Assembly (NCBI GenBank): GCA_031216445.1
Contig: CM062214.1
Coordinates: 28,893,501-28,957,500, forward strand
Origin: Lateolabrax maculatus
Taxonomy: Eukaryota > Chordata > Actinopteri > Acropomatiformes > Lateolabracidae
DNA length: 64,000 nt
Direction of reading: 5' to 3'
Part shown: one piece after another, positions 48,501-60,884 of the stretch
Layout: each line of letters starts with the position of its first letter
Position numbering within the stretch: position 1 is the first letter of the stretch
Translations under genes and position numbers: made by a program
The notes under the pieces: model-generated
The model's input: the letters and a program-made list of their open reading frames with translations, nothing else
Database searches by the model: none
What the model was told of the DNA's origin: nothing

Positions 48501-51500
48501 ACGTCTTGATGTACGTGGCGTTTTTCACACGAGGACACTCCACCGTCACGCACTGGAAACCTCCGTAGGTGTTCACACACACCTGCTCCGCTGTGCAGTT
48601 GTGCATCCGGTTTTCACACTCGTCGATGTCTGCGAACAGAAAGTTAGGAGCGTGAAGTCCACGTCTCTGAACACTAATCGAGAGCATGACCTTCGACCTC
48701 TGACCTGTGCAGCTGCGGCCGTCTCTGGCGAGGTCGTAGCCGGCGGGACAGAAGCAGTGGAAGCTGCCGGGGGTGTTGACGCACTGATGGACGCAGAGCC
48801 GGCCGGGCTGACCCAGAGGAAACAGGCGACACTCGTCGATATCTGAAACGCACACAGATCCTTCGTTCGAGTTCTACAACATCAGTTACTGGTGACAGAA
48901 AGATTCATCACCTGTGCAGATGTTGTTGTCGCGGCCTGATATGGTGAAACCCACGTCACAGGTGCAGCGGGTGGAGCCCAGGAAGTGAGTGCAGTGAGAA
49001 GGACGGACGGAGGAGGAGGGGGATGACGTGGGTGTTGAAGAGGAGAGGGGAGAAGGTGAGGATGCTGAAGAAGAGGAGGAAGAGGAGGGTGCTGACAGAG
49101 CAGCAGAGACAGGGAACGAGGAGGAGGAGGAGGAGGAGGAGGAGGAAGGAGCAGCTGGAGAGAAGGAGGCCAGGGAGTTGCCGGTGCTGTTGAGGTCTGA
49201 AAAGAAAAAAAAAAGACTTGAGAACAGCTGGTTCTGAACCAGTTTTAGTTGTCGTCATGGTCCAGTTTCAGCACTTACGTCTGCACATCGGCTGCTGGCC
49301 GCTCCACCGCAGGGACTCCAGACACACGCGGGTCCGTGGGCCAATCAGCTCGTAGCCAGGCTTGCACAGGAAGTGGACCTCGTGTCCGACACCAAGCACC
49401 CTGCCCAGTCTGCGGCCGTGAGCGGGGGGCTCTGGTTTGGGGCAGGATGCTGGGAGCAGATAGAGACAAGTTCATTATCTGCTCTAACACTAATCTGCTC
49501 TGTTATTTCCGGTGTTGTGTTGGTGAAAACCTCCTGATTCCACAGAACCAGTCTGTCTGCTCGCTGGACTGCAGTCTGTTCTCTGGAGTTTAATATATGT
49601 CAAGATGAACCTGCCAGATATGGGACCCTGGAGACACACTTTTATCATTCAAAGACAACAACTACGGGTTTGTTTGTATAAAAGACGCTCTTTGAGGCTC
49701 AACACGAGATCAGTGGAGGGAACTCTACCATGGAGGCTCAGTCTTACCGACCATCATGTTCCACTTTGACCCTGTTGACCCTTTAAAGGGGACCGGCATG
49801 ATGACAGAGGCTCGACTGTTGGCCTGACAGAGGATGCTGTCCCTGCATACACTGAAATAACTAAATCTTGGTCTTTGCTGGGCTTTCTGTCAGTTTACTG
49901 AATACTTTCTCCAGAAACTGCTACACAGGTGAAGATAAAATACAGGAGGATATTTCTCACCGCCGGTCTTGAAGATGGCCATGGTGCTGTTGTGCAGAGC
50001 GCTCATCTTCTTCCTGAGCGAGCGCAGGCCCTGCTGGTACGACGCCTCGTGGACCGCCAACATCTTCTCCACCTGCCGCAGCGAGGTCACCAGGTCGTGA
50101 GTGGATGGACACTCCTGTGGACGGGACGAGGGTTAGAGGACAGACTCCGCCGCCGCCGGACAACATCACAACACAGCTGGACTGTTTTGTGATATCTGAA
50201 AGATCTGTTTAATGAAGTAATGAGACCAAAGTAAAACGAGGAGTGGCGCCTTAGAGGTGGAGCTTCCAGTCTTTGTGCTAAGCTAGCTGTGGTGCTGTAG
50301 CTTCACGATAAATAATAATCACCTGTCACAGCTTCCCCAAAAACTTCACATTTCCTTGTTATACCATGAAGAAACTTGTTAATCCCGCTGTCTACATTTG
50401 TCCAGGTCACTAAAAGAAGAAGACGACGACAGCAGAAGACTAACAGCCGTCTGTCTCCAGTCTGCAGTGTTTCAGGTGTGAGGTCTATACATAGAGGTGA
50501 GGTTTCATCCTGCTGCAGTGACACCTGGGTGACAACTGGACCTGAGCCCGCCGCTGACCTCACACTGACGGCTGAAACACTAAAACACTGACGGCTGAAA
50601 CACAAACACTGACGGCTGAAACACTAAAACACTGACGGCTGAAACATTAAAACACTGACGGCTGAAACACAAACACTGACGGCTGAAACATTAAAACACT
50701 GACGGCTGAAACACTGACGACTGAAACACTGAAACACTGACGGCTGAAACACTAAAACACTGACGGCTGAAACACTGACGACTGAAACACTGACGACTGA
50801 AACACTGAAACACTGACGGCTGAAACACTGACGACTGAAACACTGAAACACTGACGGCTGAAACACTGACGACTGAAACACTGAAACACTGACGACTGAA
50901 ACACTGAAACACTGACGGCTGAAACACTGACGACTGAAACACTGAAACTGACATTGGCGAGATGCCGGATTCATTCACTATTTGTAAGGTATAAAACGCT
51001 GTACTGATACTTTATAAAAATAATGTTTTCGTCTTATTTATCTCAGTCGCCTGAAATTAAAATTTTTACATGTGATATCTAACAGTTGTTTTGGCACCAC
51101 AACATGTTGCAAACTGCCGGCAGCAGCTGCTCTGATAGAAAGCAATGTCAGTTATGTAATATTATATCTCGACTACTTCAACTGAAAAACAGATTTTTAT
51201 CTCCAGAGATGCTAACATAAAATAAAGGTCCAATAAAAATGTTTTTGTGACCTTTAAACTTATATACTTTTTATTCACCTTATATTTAACCTGGAATCTA
51301 AAAGTCTCTTTTTCAAGAGTTTCCTGGTAAAAATGGGCAATAAGTAATCATAAAGTTAGAAACCAACAACATATCAGAGATCACAGAATGTGTCACAAGA
51401 TCCAACGTTAATATATAATATATAAAAGATAAAAGATCACATCCACACAACCTAAAGACAAGCTCAGGGTCTAAAACCAGCACTAAAATAAATAGAAACA

Positions 51501-51980
51501 GAAATCAGGTTTGTTATTATTACACGACAGCCCTCCCAGGCCTTTCGGGTAAATAAGAGTTTGTTCTTAATGGACCTGGGTAGATTAATGAGACCCTCTC
51601 CCAGGCTTTACTCAAACCCTGAAGTCCTTTAAAGAGGAAGGACCCCTCAATTATGAGCTGCTCGACAAACGTGTCTCAGATTGTTTCAGCTGAAGGATTT
51701 TAGTGTCCTGAAGAGGTGAAAACATCCAACATTTCACACAAAAAACAGCCGAACGTTGATTTCAGTAACGCACGTCTCTGTTCTGACCTGGGAACTCGTT
51801 GACGGTCCTGCACGAAAAACTGCTCCCTGAAGGTTCCCAGAGTGAAATAAACCACAGAAACATGAAGCCACACCTGTCAGAGTCACCTGAACTCACCTGA
51901 GCAGAAGAAAAGCACATCTGATGAAGACACAGCATCAACACAACAAGCCCAACAGTTTTCATCCTGAACGAAACCCTCAT
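45599..51980 (-). CDS. fbln7: Fibulin-7, spliced gene on the minus strand
   Basis: Fibulin-7 is a secreted matrix glycoprotein that mediates cell adhesion and binds heparin and fibronectin. Exons in transcript order: 51980-51897, 50114-49961, 49449-49279, 49196-48912, 48842-48705, 48629-48494, 45959-45599 (TAG). They join in phase to 442 residues (human 439). In order: signal peptide (MKTVGLVVLMLCLHQMCFSS; Met at 51980 or 51962); a coiled-coil segment (LRQVEKMLAVHEASYQQGLR); one sushi/CCP domain, about residues 81-136; a Ser/Pro/Ala-rich stretch with a partial EGF module; two calcium-binding EGF domains beginning DIDEC with CVNTPGSFHCFC and CVNTYGGFQC; and the fibulin C-terminal module ending LTKVTLFVSPYEF. 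The first, non-calcium EGF of human FBLN7 is absent. Confidence 0.93.
46455..46920. repeat. 16-bp minisatellite in FBLN7 intron 6
   Basis: About 29 units of ctctgactgttcatcc with cttcc, tatcc and cacc variants. Confidence 0.95.
47690..48080. mobile_element. Dispersed fish repeat, copy 1 (shared with 60.9 kb)
   Basis: Phrases such as aaatgtctcaacaactgtta, gatggattgtgatgac, cctgaggatcaa and catcagcatgttcac recur in diverged form at 60885-61105. This is a widespread percomorph repeat style whose name I cannot give. Confidence 0.5.
48912..49196 (-). CDS. fbln7: FBLN7 exon 4: poly-Ser expansion plus partial EGF module
   Basis: This exon reads HLNSTGNSLASFSPAAP, then a run of about nine Ser encoded almost wholly by TCC, further Ser/Pro/Thr-rich sequence for about 70 residues, and finally CTHFLGSTRCTCDVGFTISG, an EGF-like half module. 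It starts and ends in phase 1. Introns on both sides are very short (82 and 69 bp), leaving no room for another EGF exon. Confidence 0.9.
50566..50946. repeat. actgacggctgaaac minisatellite in FBLN7 intron 1
   Basis: A 15-bp core alternates with 7-8-bp actgaaac or actaaaac spacers for about 380 bp. Confidence 0.95.
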
Positions 51981-53290
51981 CCTCTGGAGATCAGACTTGT
52001 TCCTTCAGACTCCTCAGCTGCTTCTCTGCTCCTCTAAAACTAAATCACCTCCTCTCCTTCACTTTCTTTTCTAAGGCACTTGCCAAATTTCTCCTCCACT
52101 CACTCACAACCGCCCCTCCCTCCTCCTCCTCCTCCTCTGAGGAGGGAGGAGGGGGAGAAGGAAGAGAGCGGCTCCCACATCTGGAACACACTTTCACTTT
52201 TTGATCGACCAGCACCCTCAGAAATAGACTGAAATTATAAGGAGAAGTGAGCTGTTTGTGGCGTCTTCTAATTATCACGACATCAGAGCGGCAGCAGCGA
52301 CTGTTTCAGCTCAGGAATCTGACTTCTGCTCCACTGCAGCCACAACAAAGTCCCTCTGCTGTCTGAAACCTGAAACCTGGTGTCCTCTAGTATAATGTGG
52401 TGCGCCTCCTAAATGACAGAGCAGCCATATCTGCTGATTGCCCCGCCTGGATGATGCCCCCGCCCCAGAGGAAGAGCTGCAGGGACCCTGAAGAACGTTA
52501 GAAACCCTGAACGGACCAAACATATCCAGTCATGTATAGGGTCTGATAGTGGCAGATTATGAATTATAATCTTCTCCTCAACACGTTTGAAGGAAAGAGA
52601 AGCAAATAAAAAGTCAGAGTGCTGGTTAAAATGTACTGAAAATCTTTACTTTTGCCATTCAAACAAGGCCTTGAAAGTCATTGTAGACTCCTTGAATTTG
52701 ATGTGCAGTGAGCGTAGCTGCCCTGCTCCGATGCTGTTAGTTGTGACTGAATGTCCCTGCTCCTCTGGGGAGGAACCCTCTACATGTGAAGGACCAGATG
52801 GACCATCAGCATGTTGTTTGAACCTGAAGGCAGCGTCCCGCAGCAGATAGAGAGGAAGGACAAGTTCTAACTAAATAAAATCAATTACATTTCCTTCACA
52901 GTAGACGATGCTTGAAGAAATCTGGAGAAGTTTGTAACTAACTGAAAAAGGCTTTGAAGTGATTGATCTGACTGGTGTGATTGGTTGTTGTATGGATGCA
53001 GTGTTCCTGACGTCCACCAGGTGGAGCTGCCGTCTCTCAGTTGATGTGTTTTGTATTTTTCCAAACATGCAGCTGAAAGTTTGAATCAGAAACATAAAGA
53101 AGTTATTTATGTTGGTGACGTCACTAATTAGATCATGAGACGGCTGACTGACTGCAGACTTAGAGTTTGTTCACCTGTGTTTCTGTAAAATATATAAATA
53201 TAAAACTACACACTGTAAACACTCTGTTACAGTAAAAGTACTGATACACACTGTAAACACTCCACTCCTTGTCCTCACAAGTATAGCTGT
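51981..53290. other. Region upstream of FBLN7, no gene seen
   Basis: Contains the presumed FBLN7 promoter (transcribed leftward). A GGA/TCC-rich patch lies at 52115-52160. No ORF resembles a known family. Confidence 0.45.
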
Positions 53291-53295
53291 GTGAG

Positions 53296-53560
53296 TATTT
53301 GTGTGTGTGTGTGTGTGTGAGAATGTGTGTGAATGTGTGTGTGTGTGTGTGTGTGTGTGTGGATGTGTGCGTGTGTGTGTGTGTGAGAGAGAGAGAGTGT
53401 GTGTGTAGATGTGTGTGTGTGTGTGTGTGGATGAGAATGTGTGTGTGTGTGTGTGTGTGTGAGAATGTGTGTAGAGAGTGTGTGTGTGTGTGGATGTCTG
53501 TGTAGATGTGTGTGTGTGTGTGTGGATGAGAATGTGTGTGGATGTGAGAATGTGTGTAGA

Positions 53561-53599
<39 letters not shown>

Positions 53600-53600
53600 G
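53296..53600. repeat. Compound (GT)n/(GA)n microsatellite
   Basis: About 300 bp of gtgtgt interrupted by gagaatg, gtggatg and gtagatg. His/Thr or Cys/Val ORFs across it are artefacts. Confidence 0.95.
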
Positions 53601-54469
53601 CATTGACCCTGCTGTCTGATGGATAAACCCTGATTGAAATGCATGCTGGGAGGTTAACTCCATGATAAATAAAGAAGCCCAGGAGACGCTCCGGCTCTCC
53701 TCATCATCATATCTAAATTAGATAGGACAGCTTTAATTAAAATGAAATCATTTAATGGGTTTTGTAATTAAACAGTCAGGTGACGGCTGGTGGCTCCTCT
53801 GACCAGGTCAATTTCTCAACACTGATTAAACTTTCATCAACCAATCAAAGCTTCCTGAATTCTGAAGTTAAACAAAGCGTTTATTTCCTCCATCAATATT
53901 CAGAAGATCCTGCTGGGAGGTATGAGGCGGATCTTTACAACTAAACAAAACTGAAATATTGCATATTTAAAAGGCCAGTTCATGCAGATAGTTTGGGTTT
54001 TATTTGTCCAGTTTGTTGCCTCCTCCCCAGTACAGTGCAGATGTGTGCTGCATTAAAAAATCCTATTTACAAATTCAACAGAAACAATATCCTCTGACAA
54101 TCCACTGTGAACTGATTTCATTGGAACGATTTTTCTACACGAGAGAAACACCTCGAGAAAGACTATGGAGACAGAAATCTAAAACCAAACGGATTAGGGG
54201 ACCTGATCCTGTGAGGTGCTCCTCCTCTTCCTCAGCATCTCAGAGTAACTCTTGTCCTTTTTCCTCCTCTACATCAGTCTGATAGCTTTAGTTCCTTTAC
54301 AGAATAGTTTGTCCAGTGAAAACTTCGTATCTCCACATGTGTTGTTGGTGAATGTTTGTGATGAAGAGTTCCTTTATGTGCTGAGAAAATTATCCTCCTT
54401 CTGGAGCTAAATAAAGTGTGTACGGACCATTGTGAAAAACAAAGGCTGAAATCTCACTTGCACGTTCTG

Positions 54470-55035
54470 TTAGTGGCCCTTAAAAATAACCCTCGAGACC
54501 AGCCTGACCAACCTGATCGATACAGTCTTCAAGATGAGGAATAGGGAAAGCATCAGCTTTGGTTACATTGCAGGATTTTCTGTAATCCACGCAAAACCTG
54601 TCTGCCTTTCCTTCCTGGGCTGCCAACACCGCTGGTGATGTCCAGGCACTGTCCTCTGGCTCAGTGACTCCAGTCTGCATCATGTAGTCAACCTCCTCCT
54701 GGATTATGTTCTTTTAATGGGGAGGATAACGATAAGGGTGCTGTTTTATAGGGATGGCATCATGCATCATGCACTGCATTAGTTCTCCTTGGAACATCGC
54801 TACACAACTTTGGGTAAGAGTCCACTAAGTGTATCACATCCTGCCGCTGAACTTCTGTTGGATGATGCAAGTTTTCTGCAACCACAGCTTGAGCCTGGGT
54901 GTTCACACTGTCTGGAGGAGGAGAAGTCATCTCTGGGTAACAAGTACTCAACTCTTCCTCCTCAACAACCTCTAGTACTGCACAGCAAACTGCTACATCC
55001 CTACGTGGCGGTCTGGTTTTGGATCTCCTATAAGG
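54470..55035 (-). pseudogene. Ty3/gypsy-type reverse transcriptase remnant
   Basis: Read leftward: a pre-RT segment (IHLVDSYPKLCSDVPRRTN, about 54770-54840), then the RT N-terminal region (GVTEPEDSAWTSPAVL, RFCVDYRK, VTKADAFPIPHLEDCIDQVG). These match the strand-and-motif pattern preceding and including RT motif 1-2 of fish Ty3/gypsy elements. The ORF between them is broken, and the catalytic part lies beyond the decayed left end near 54480. A dead retrotransposon copy. Confidence 0.8.
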
Positions 55036-55039
55036 AGTG

Positions 55040-55762
55040 TTTTTTTCTGTGGAATCAGTTCCCAATTTGGGTTCGGGAGGCAGACCCCCTCTCTTCGTTT
55101 AAGAGTATGCTAAAAACGTTCCTTTTTGATAAAGCTTATAGTTAGGGCTGGCTCAGGTGAGTCCTGAACCATCCCTTAGTTATGCTGTTATAGGCTTAGA
55201 CTGCAGGGGGATTTCCCATGATGCACTGAGCTTCTCTCTCCTCCTCTCCCTCTCTATCTGTACGCATTCCTATCCCACTAATACAGGTTACCAACTCCAC
55301 TTCTTCCTGGTAGTCCTTGTGCTTTCTGTGCTTTTTCGCCTTCTCACTTTCTGCAGGTATTTCTGCCTCTGGAGCTGTAGAGTCTGGATCTGTGACTGCA
55401 GGCCGTCTACTGCCCCCATGTTCCTGCTCCACACTCACTGCTGCAGTTGTTATTATTATTAGTCTGATTTGTTGTCTCTCCTCCTGTTCTGTCTCCCCTC
55501 TCCCCTTCTCCCCTCCCCTTTCAACCCAACTCGGTCGATGCAGATGTCCGCCCACCCAGAGCCTGGTTCTGCTCCAGGTTTCTACCTGTTAAAGGGAGTT
55601 TTTCCTTCCACTGTCGCCAAGTGCTGCTCATGGTGGAACTGTTGGGTCTTTAAATAATATTTTAAAGAGTATGGTGTAGACCTACTCTTTGTGAAAGCGT
55701 CTTGAGATAACTTTTGTTATGATTTGGCGCTATACAAATAAAATTGACTTGACTTGACTTTA
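55040..55762 (+). mobile_element. LINE 3' fragment inserted in the gypsy remnant
   Basis: Begins with the C-terminal ORF pattern typical of L2-like LINEs (LWNQFPIWVREADPLSSFKS, MLKTFLFDKAYS, stop at about 55143). It continues through a 3' UTR and ends ggcgctatacaaataaaatt plus (gactt)n near 55762. Gypsy-like sequence on the opposite strand lies on both sides, so this is the younger insertion. Confidence 0.75.
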
Positions 55763-56250
55763 GATGTAATTCAGGTCCCCGATCTTCCTCAGTATGGACC
55801 AACCGATCACGCTGTCCCTGGACCAACATTAACACCAGAGCACATGGATCAAAGGTGTGCCTTACTGCCTTCTAATCATACCTGGCCCTCATGTGGGCCT
55901 TGTTCCAACCAGGTTCTCCCTGCGACCTCACAGGCCGACTGCAGTCTGGCTCTAAAAGAAGAAACACACTGTAGGACATCTCCTGGTGATGTTGGTTTAA
56001 TTACCTGCTCCTATAACAGGTGCAATGAGCCCCTCACCTCGTGACCAAAGATGAGTTCAAAAGGACTGAAACCCAGAGACTCAATGGGAGCATCACAGAC
56101 AGCAAATGATAAGAACAGAATGGCCTCATCCCATTCCTGAGGCTGTGCTTCAACATGTTCTTATCATCCTCTTTAGCCTGCAATGAAACTGCTCTATAGC
56201 TCCCTGTGACTGCGGATGGTAGGCTGATTAACACTTTGGTGCTCTTCTCA
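55763..56250 (-). pseudogene. Ty3/gypsy-type integrase C-terminal remnant
   Basis: Read leftward, with frameshifts and stops: AYHPQSQGAIEQFH, then a segment ending ESLGFSPFELIFGHEVRG, then SSFRARLQSACEVAGRTW. These are the integrase core end and post-core motifs common to fish gypsy elements. The fragment lies upstream, in transcription order, of the RT remnant. Confidence 0.75.
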
Positions 56251-57600
56251 ACTCCGGCTTCTCTGCTTCTGGATACCTTGTTTGCTACACAAATTGAACA
56301 GTTGCCGTGTCCCTGTCTGTGGTTGACAGCAGCTGGCAGGCTGAGCCCCGGCAGGGGAACGGACTGGGTAAATGCACGTTAGATAACAGGCTATGACAGT
56401 ATTGGTAAACAGACCGAAGTGATGTTTACAGGTAAATTTACCTGTTTAATGTGATGCAGCGGACCGGATAACTTAACTAGCTCTCTAGATAGCCAACTGC
56501 CATTAGCAGTTAGCACTTTTCCTGTTTGTTCATGTTTGTAAGTTCAATAAAAAGGAGACTTTAGCACGAAGCTAATGTTTTGTTGTCCTAGTCTTGTGTG
56601 TAGCTGCTGTCTGGGTCAGTGTGACGTCTACTGATGAAAGAACACTGACATTCCTGCTTTATGCAAACGTTTGATTGGCTCTGCGGTGTTCTGGTAAACT
56701 CATCCAAAGATGGGACGCCATCGTGAAACCAAAAAATAGAAAATATTTGTTTCTCCCTTTGGTTTCTATATTTTTCTCAAAGCAGAACACAAGTATGATT
56801 TACAGAGCAGATATAAATTCTGTAGCAGAAAAACTGATGACATTAAATTTCAATTACATCATGTTTTCATCCACTAGGGGGCGTGGCATCTCCTCAGGAC
56901 AAACACTGAGGATGAGCTGTTATTCCACCTGAATGTGGGAGAAACATCACATGCTCGCTGTTACCTGGATGACTGAGACCTTCTGTTCTTTTCTGCTTTA
57001 TTCTACTGATACCACTTTACCTGCTTTAATCCTCTGCCAGTCACATCTTTCTCCCTCTTTATCACTCTTCCTACCCTCTTTCCACCAGATAAGTGAGCCT
57101 TTCATCCCTCCTGCACCCCTCTCAGTGGTGTTAGATGGTACGACCCACTGCCACAGTCGGCGGTCACCCCCCCCCCGTCACTGAGGGAGGCATCAGTCAG
57201 ACACAAACACTGGGAGCCGTCAGGCTGGATCTCCTCCTCCTCCTCCTCCTCCTCCTCTTCTTCTTCTCTGGTTATGACCCATTTCAGGAGCGACTGCCAC
57301 CGAAACAGACGTGAGTTGCATGCACACACACACACACACACAGTCAGATCAGTGTGTTTGAGCGGATGTTCGGACTGAACACACATGTTGTTGCAGTGTG
57401 ACTGATCCTGTAACACAATGTGCAGGTGTGTGTGTTGTATGCACATGTGGTTTTGAGTGTGTGTGTGTGTGTGTGAGAGTGTGTGTGTGGCAGATTAAAG
57501 ATGAGTTCAGCTTCGTCGTACATGTGTGAGATGAAGAGGATCAGCTGACATGAGGTCAGTATAATATTTCATTCATTAGTAACACAACATGAGGAGCTGT

Positions 57601-57660
57601 GTACCGTTGGTCCTACATTAACCGCAGGGTTGGTGGTTCGATCCCCGGCTTCAGATACTC
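57601..57660 (+). mobile_element. Possible tRNA-derived SINE fragment (B-box-like)
   Basis: ggttggtggttcgatccccgg contains ggttcgatcc, the RNA polymerase III B-box consensus. No convincing A box or tRNA fold was found, so a SINE remnant is likelier than a tRNA gene. Confidence 0.35.
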
Positions 57661-60600
57661 AACCCCAGTTTCCAGCGGTGGATTCTAACTAAGTACATTT
57701 TCACAATTTGAATTACTTGTACTTCAGTTTTGAGTTTTTTTCTTTCTACTTCTACTCCACTACATTTATCTGACAGCTTTAGTCACGAGATACTTTACAA
57801 ATTAAAAAATTAAGGTTTCTGCACAAGTACAGCGCAATCGATTAGTTAATTAACAGAACATGAAGGTGAACTCTTTTTAACAGCAGTTAACAGCAAAATT
57901 AACTGAAAGTAAAAGTAGTCATTCAAGGCATCCAAGAGGGCTGGTCCCCCAGAGTTTATCCGTTTCAAGTCAACATCATTTCTAGTCATCAAAATCTAAT
58001 TATTAGCATCCTCCCCAGCATGCATTGTATTTGGGTGGTTTTGTAGTCTGATGGAGATTTACTGTGTCTCTTTAAGCATTTATCTTTTCTTTGGTGAAAA
58101 CAGTTCCAACCCCGATGAAGATCAGCCTCCACTTAAGCCTCCACACTCATTACGTGTGAATCAAGTCCAAGATTCTGTTTATTCATCCTTAAAATCATGG
58201 AAATGTCAGCGCTCACGTCCTCACCACCATCAGAAGAGAAATAACATCAGTGGCCTGAATGTGGCTGCAGAGGCTGAGATCACCAGAAGAAGAAATGACC
58301 CCAAACTCCAACATGTTATTTTACTGAAACTCTTCTGACTTGTTGTCTTTTCTACTTATTATGTAAAGTTCCTTGAGTGAGGGTGGTCGCTCACTTACAG
58401 ACAGGACTGCCTGACAAACCCAATGACGCAGACAACACGTGAAAACGTTTCTGACACAGGATCAGTGACGTCCAGCAGACAGAAAACCCTGACCGAGTCC
58501 TGAGCTAGAAAGTCAGAATCTACATGTTGCCCTGTAAACATCGAAGGAAGAAGTGTCTCATTCGAGTTTCTGAGCTCGGAAATGACAGCTGTCATACCTC
58601 GGGTTGCAGAATCCCAGGAATTTTCAAGGTGGAAGCTTGACTTCCCTTTTAGATTTTCTGGAAATGTACCAACCCTCTGCAACCCTAGTCGTACCTGGCT
58701 TTTGTTGGTTCTGTTGTCTGTGTATTTTCCTTTTGAGTGTATTGTCCATGTGCACGTCTGAAATCTGAAGGAGTCAGTGAAGGTATCAGCAGTGGTGTTT
58801 TAAGGGAGAAGAAATGGTGGAGAAAAATTACACAACTGTGCAATTTGACATGTTATTTCACATCTTCCACACAGTTTAACACAGTTGATAATCTGACATA
58901 CCTGTTGTCCTCAGATTCCAGTGATTCTGCTCAGTTCCCAGTGTTTTTATGTGCTGTCAGTTTGAGTATCTACAGTATGTTTGTTCTGTGTTGTCGTGCT
59001 GATTTAACCGTTAATAATCCTTTCAAAAAGATGCTGAAGGCCTGTTAGGTATCATCCCCTCTGAATAGCACACGCGAAACAGAAAACTGTCTTTGACAAC
59101 ACAGCAGTTAGCCATTTTTCCCTAAATCTGTTATTTTCACAGTTTTCACTTCAGTGCTGTTCTTGTTTTGCCTTTAAAACAGCTGGTTTATGCCTTTTTA
59201 TGGATTAATTAAATCAGGATTTACAGAAAGACCCACCTGACAGGAAGTCAGTCACCAGAAGTCTCTTAATACTTTATGTGTTTTACAAGAGACACTCTGG
59301 CCAAAATAGGACCTATTTGATATTTAAAACATTAAAAAAAGACCTAAAAGACAAAAAGAAGAAACAAAAGACTTAATTATAGTCCTCAAATTGTTTCTGA
59401 ATGTATACTAAATGACTAAAATGATCATCTCCAAATGTTAATTCCATGTGAAATAATTTTGGTTGATTGTCTACAGTATATACAGAAGGATGACTATGAG
59501 TTACGGAAATACAGTAAATGTTCTTTGCCATCTGTCTGCTGATCCTGGATTAGACTCTGATCTTTTACTGATTCAACGCAGTCAGATTTGAGAGAAAAAG
59601 TAGAAGTTTGAATTCCTTTGACACAGTTTGTGAAGAATCAAACGTAACAGCCAAAACAATCTTTAAGCTTTTGAGTTCTCAAACTGAAAACTGCTGTTTC
59701 TGTTAAAGGCGGACACATCGTCATCGTCCCTACACAGTGCACAGATGTCACCTGACAGTTAGAAACAAAGACATGGATGAACAGAAGTGGCCTCTGCTCT
59801 GCGCTGGATGTCCTGCCAAACGTTGAATAGCCTGTCCCTGAAAACCAATAACCATGAGGGTGTGAAATTGTCCTGTCATCACTCTCTCTTCCCTCCTCTC
59901 TCTTTTTACCCTTCTCTTTCTCCTCCAACCCGCTCCATCTTTCCTCACCTCTCTTTAAAGCCGATGTGTCGTCCAAACAATGCGAAGCAATAAGCAAGCA
60001 AATAGCTGTAATCGCTCAGTCGATGATGCACAATCACCTGCTCAGCACGCGGCGGGAGTCGTGGCGACCTGGCAGCCTTATCGATCTCGGGGGGGGGGGG
60101 TTAACAGATGGTGAGTGACGGCGCTCATAAACCTCACACTAAAAGACTAATGTCCTACAATAAACAACCCTGCAGCCGACTGTGAACGCTGCGGGAGGGA
60201 AGAGGGGGATGATGGGAGGCAAAGGGCCAGCTGCCGCCTTACCGAACACGGCTTGACACACGGGGGGTCCTCAGAGCCGTGCACCGAACTCTGATAGGTC
60301 GTGGAGAGGCAGACTGCTCACAGCTTTCAATTACTAAATCCAAATGGTGACTGAAGAGATGGAGGGAGACAGAAGACAGAAAGCACAGAGGAGGCTGACA
60401 GAAGATGGTTTCCTGGTTCTGCGTGATCTCATCAAATCTCGCTAAATCATCAGTTTAGCCGCTTTAGTATCGGGTCGGGGACACTGTCCTGAGCCAACGG
60501 GTCGGGGGCACCGTCCTGAGTATCAGATTGGGACACCGTCCGGTGTTGCCTTTTCACACATGTAGAACACAACAGGAGATTGTCCTTGCTCGTTCCCGAA

Positions 60601-60884
60601 TCTCGTCGTCTCTCCAGTAAGCAGACATTTTCGTCTGCGTCTCTGTGTAAACGATCCTTCTTCACCCTCGGAGGCTTCACGCCAGTTGCATGACAGAAAC
60701 ATTATCCCCACACTGCTCCATCACCACATGGGCCCGTTTAATGTCCGGTCCGACTGATTCGGACATTGACGTTGTCACATACAGCAGCTGATGTCTGGAT
60801 AAGTTCAGGGATGCAGTCCATCTGTCAAAGGGACTTTTGTGATCACAAGGAAAAGCTTGTTTTTCATAATGTTAGCAGCTTACG

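Noticed and set aside
48956..49258. Leu/Ser-rich and Glu-rich ORFs near 49 kb
   Set aside because: Alternate-frame and antisense readings of FBLN7 exon 4, whose TCC/GGA repeat is open in several frames.
55196..55592. ORFs of 90-119 codons near 55.3 kb
   Set aside because: They fall in the 3' UTR part of the inserted LINE and show no conserved motif.
57601..57660. Possible tRNA gene from the B-box-like motif
   Set aside because: No A box, no acceptor-stem pairing and no anticodon arm could be placed. At most a SINE fragment.
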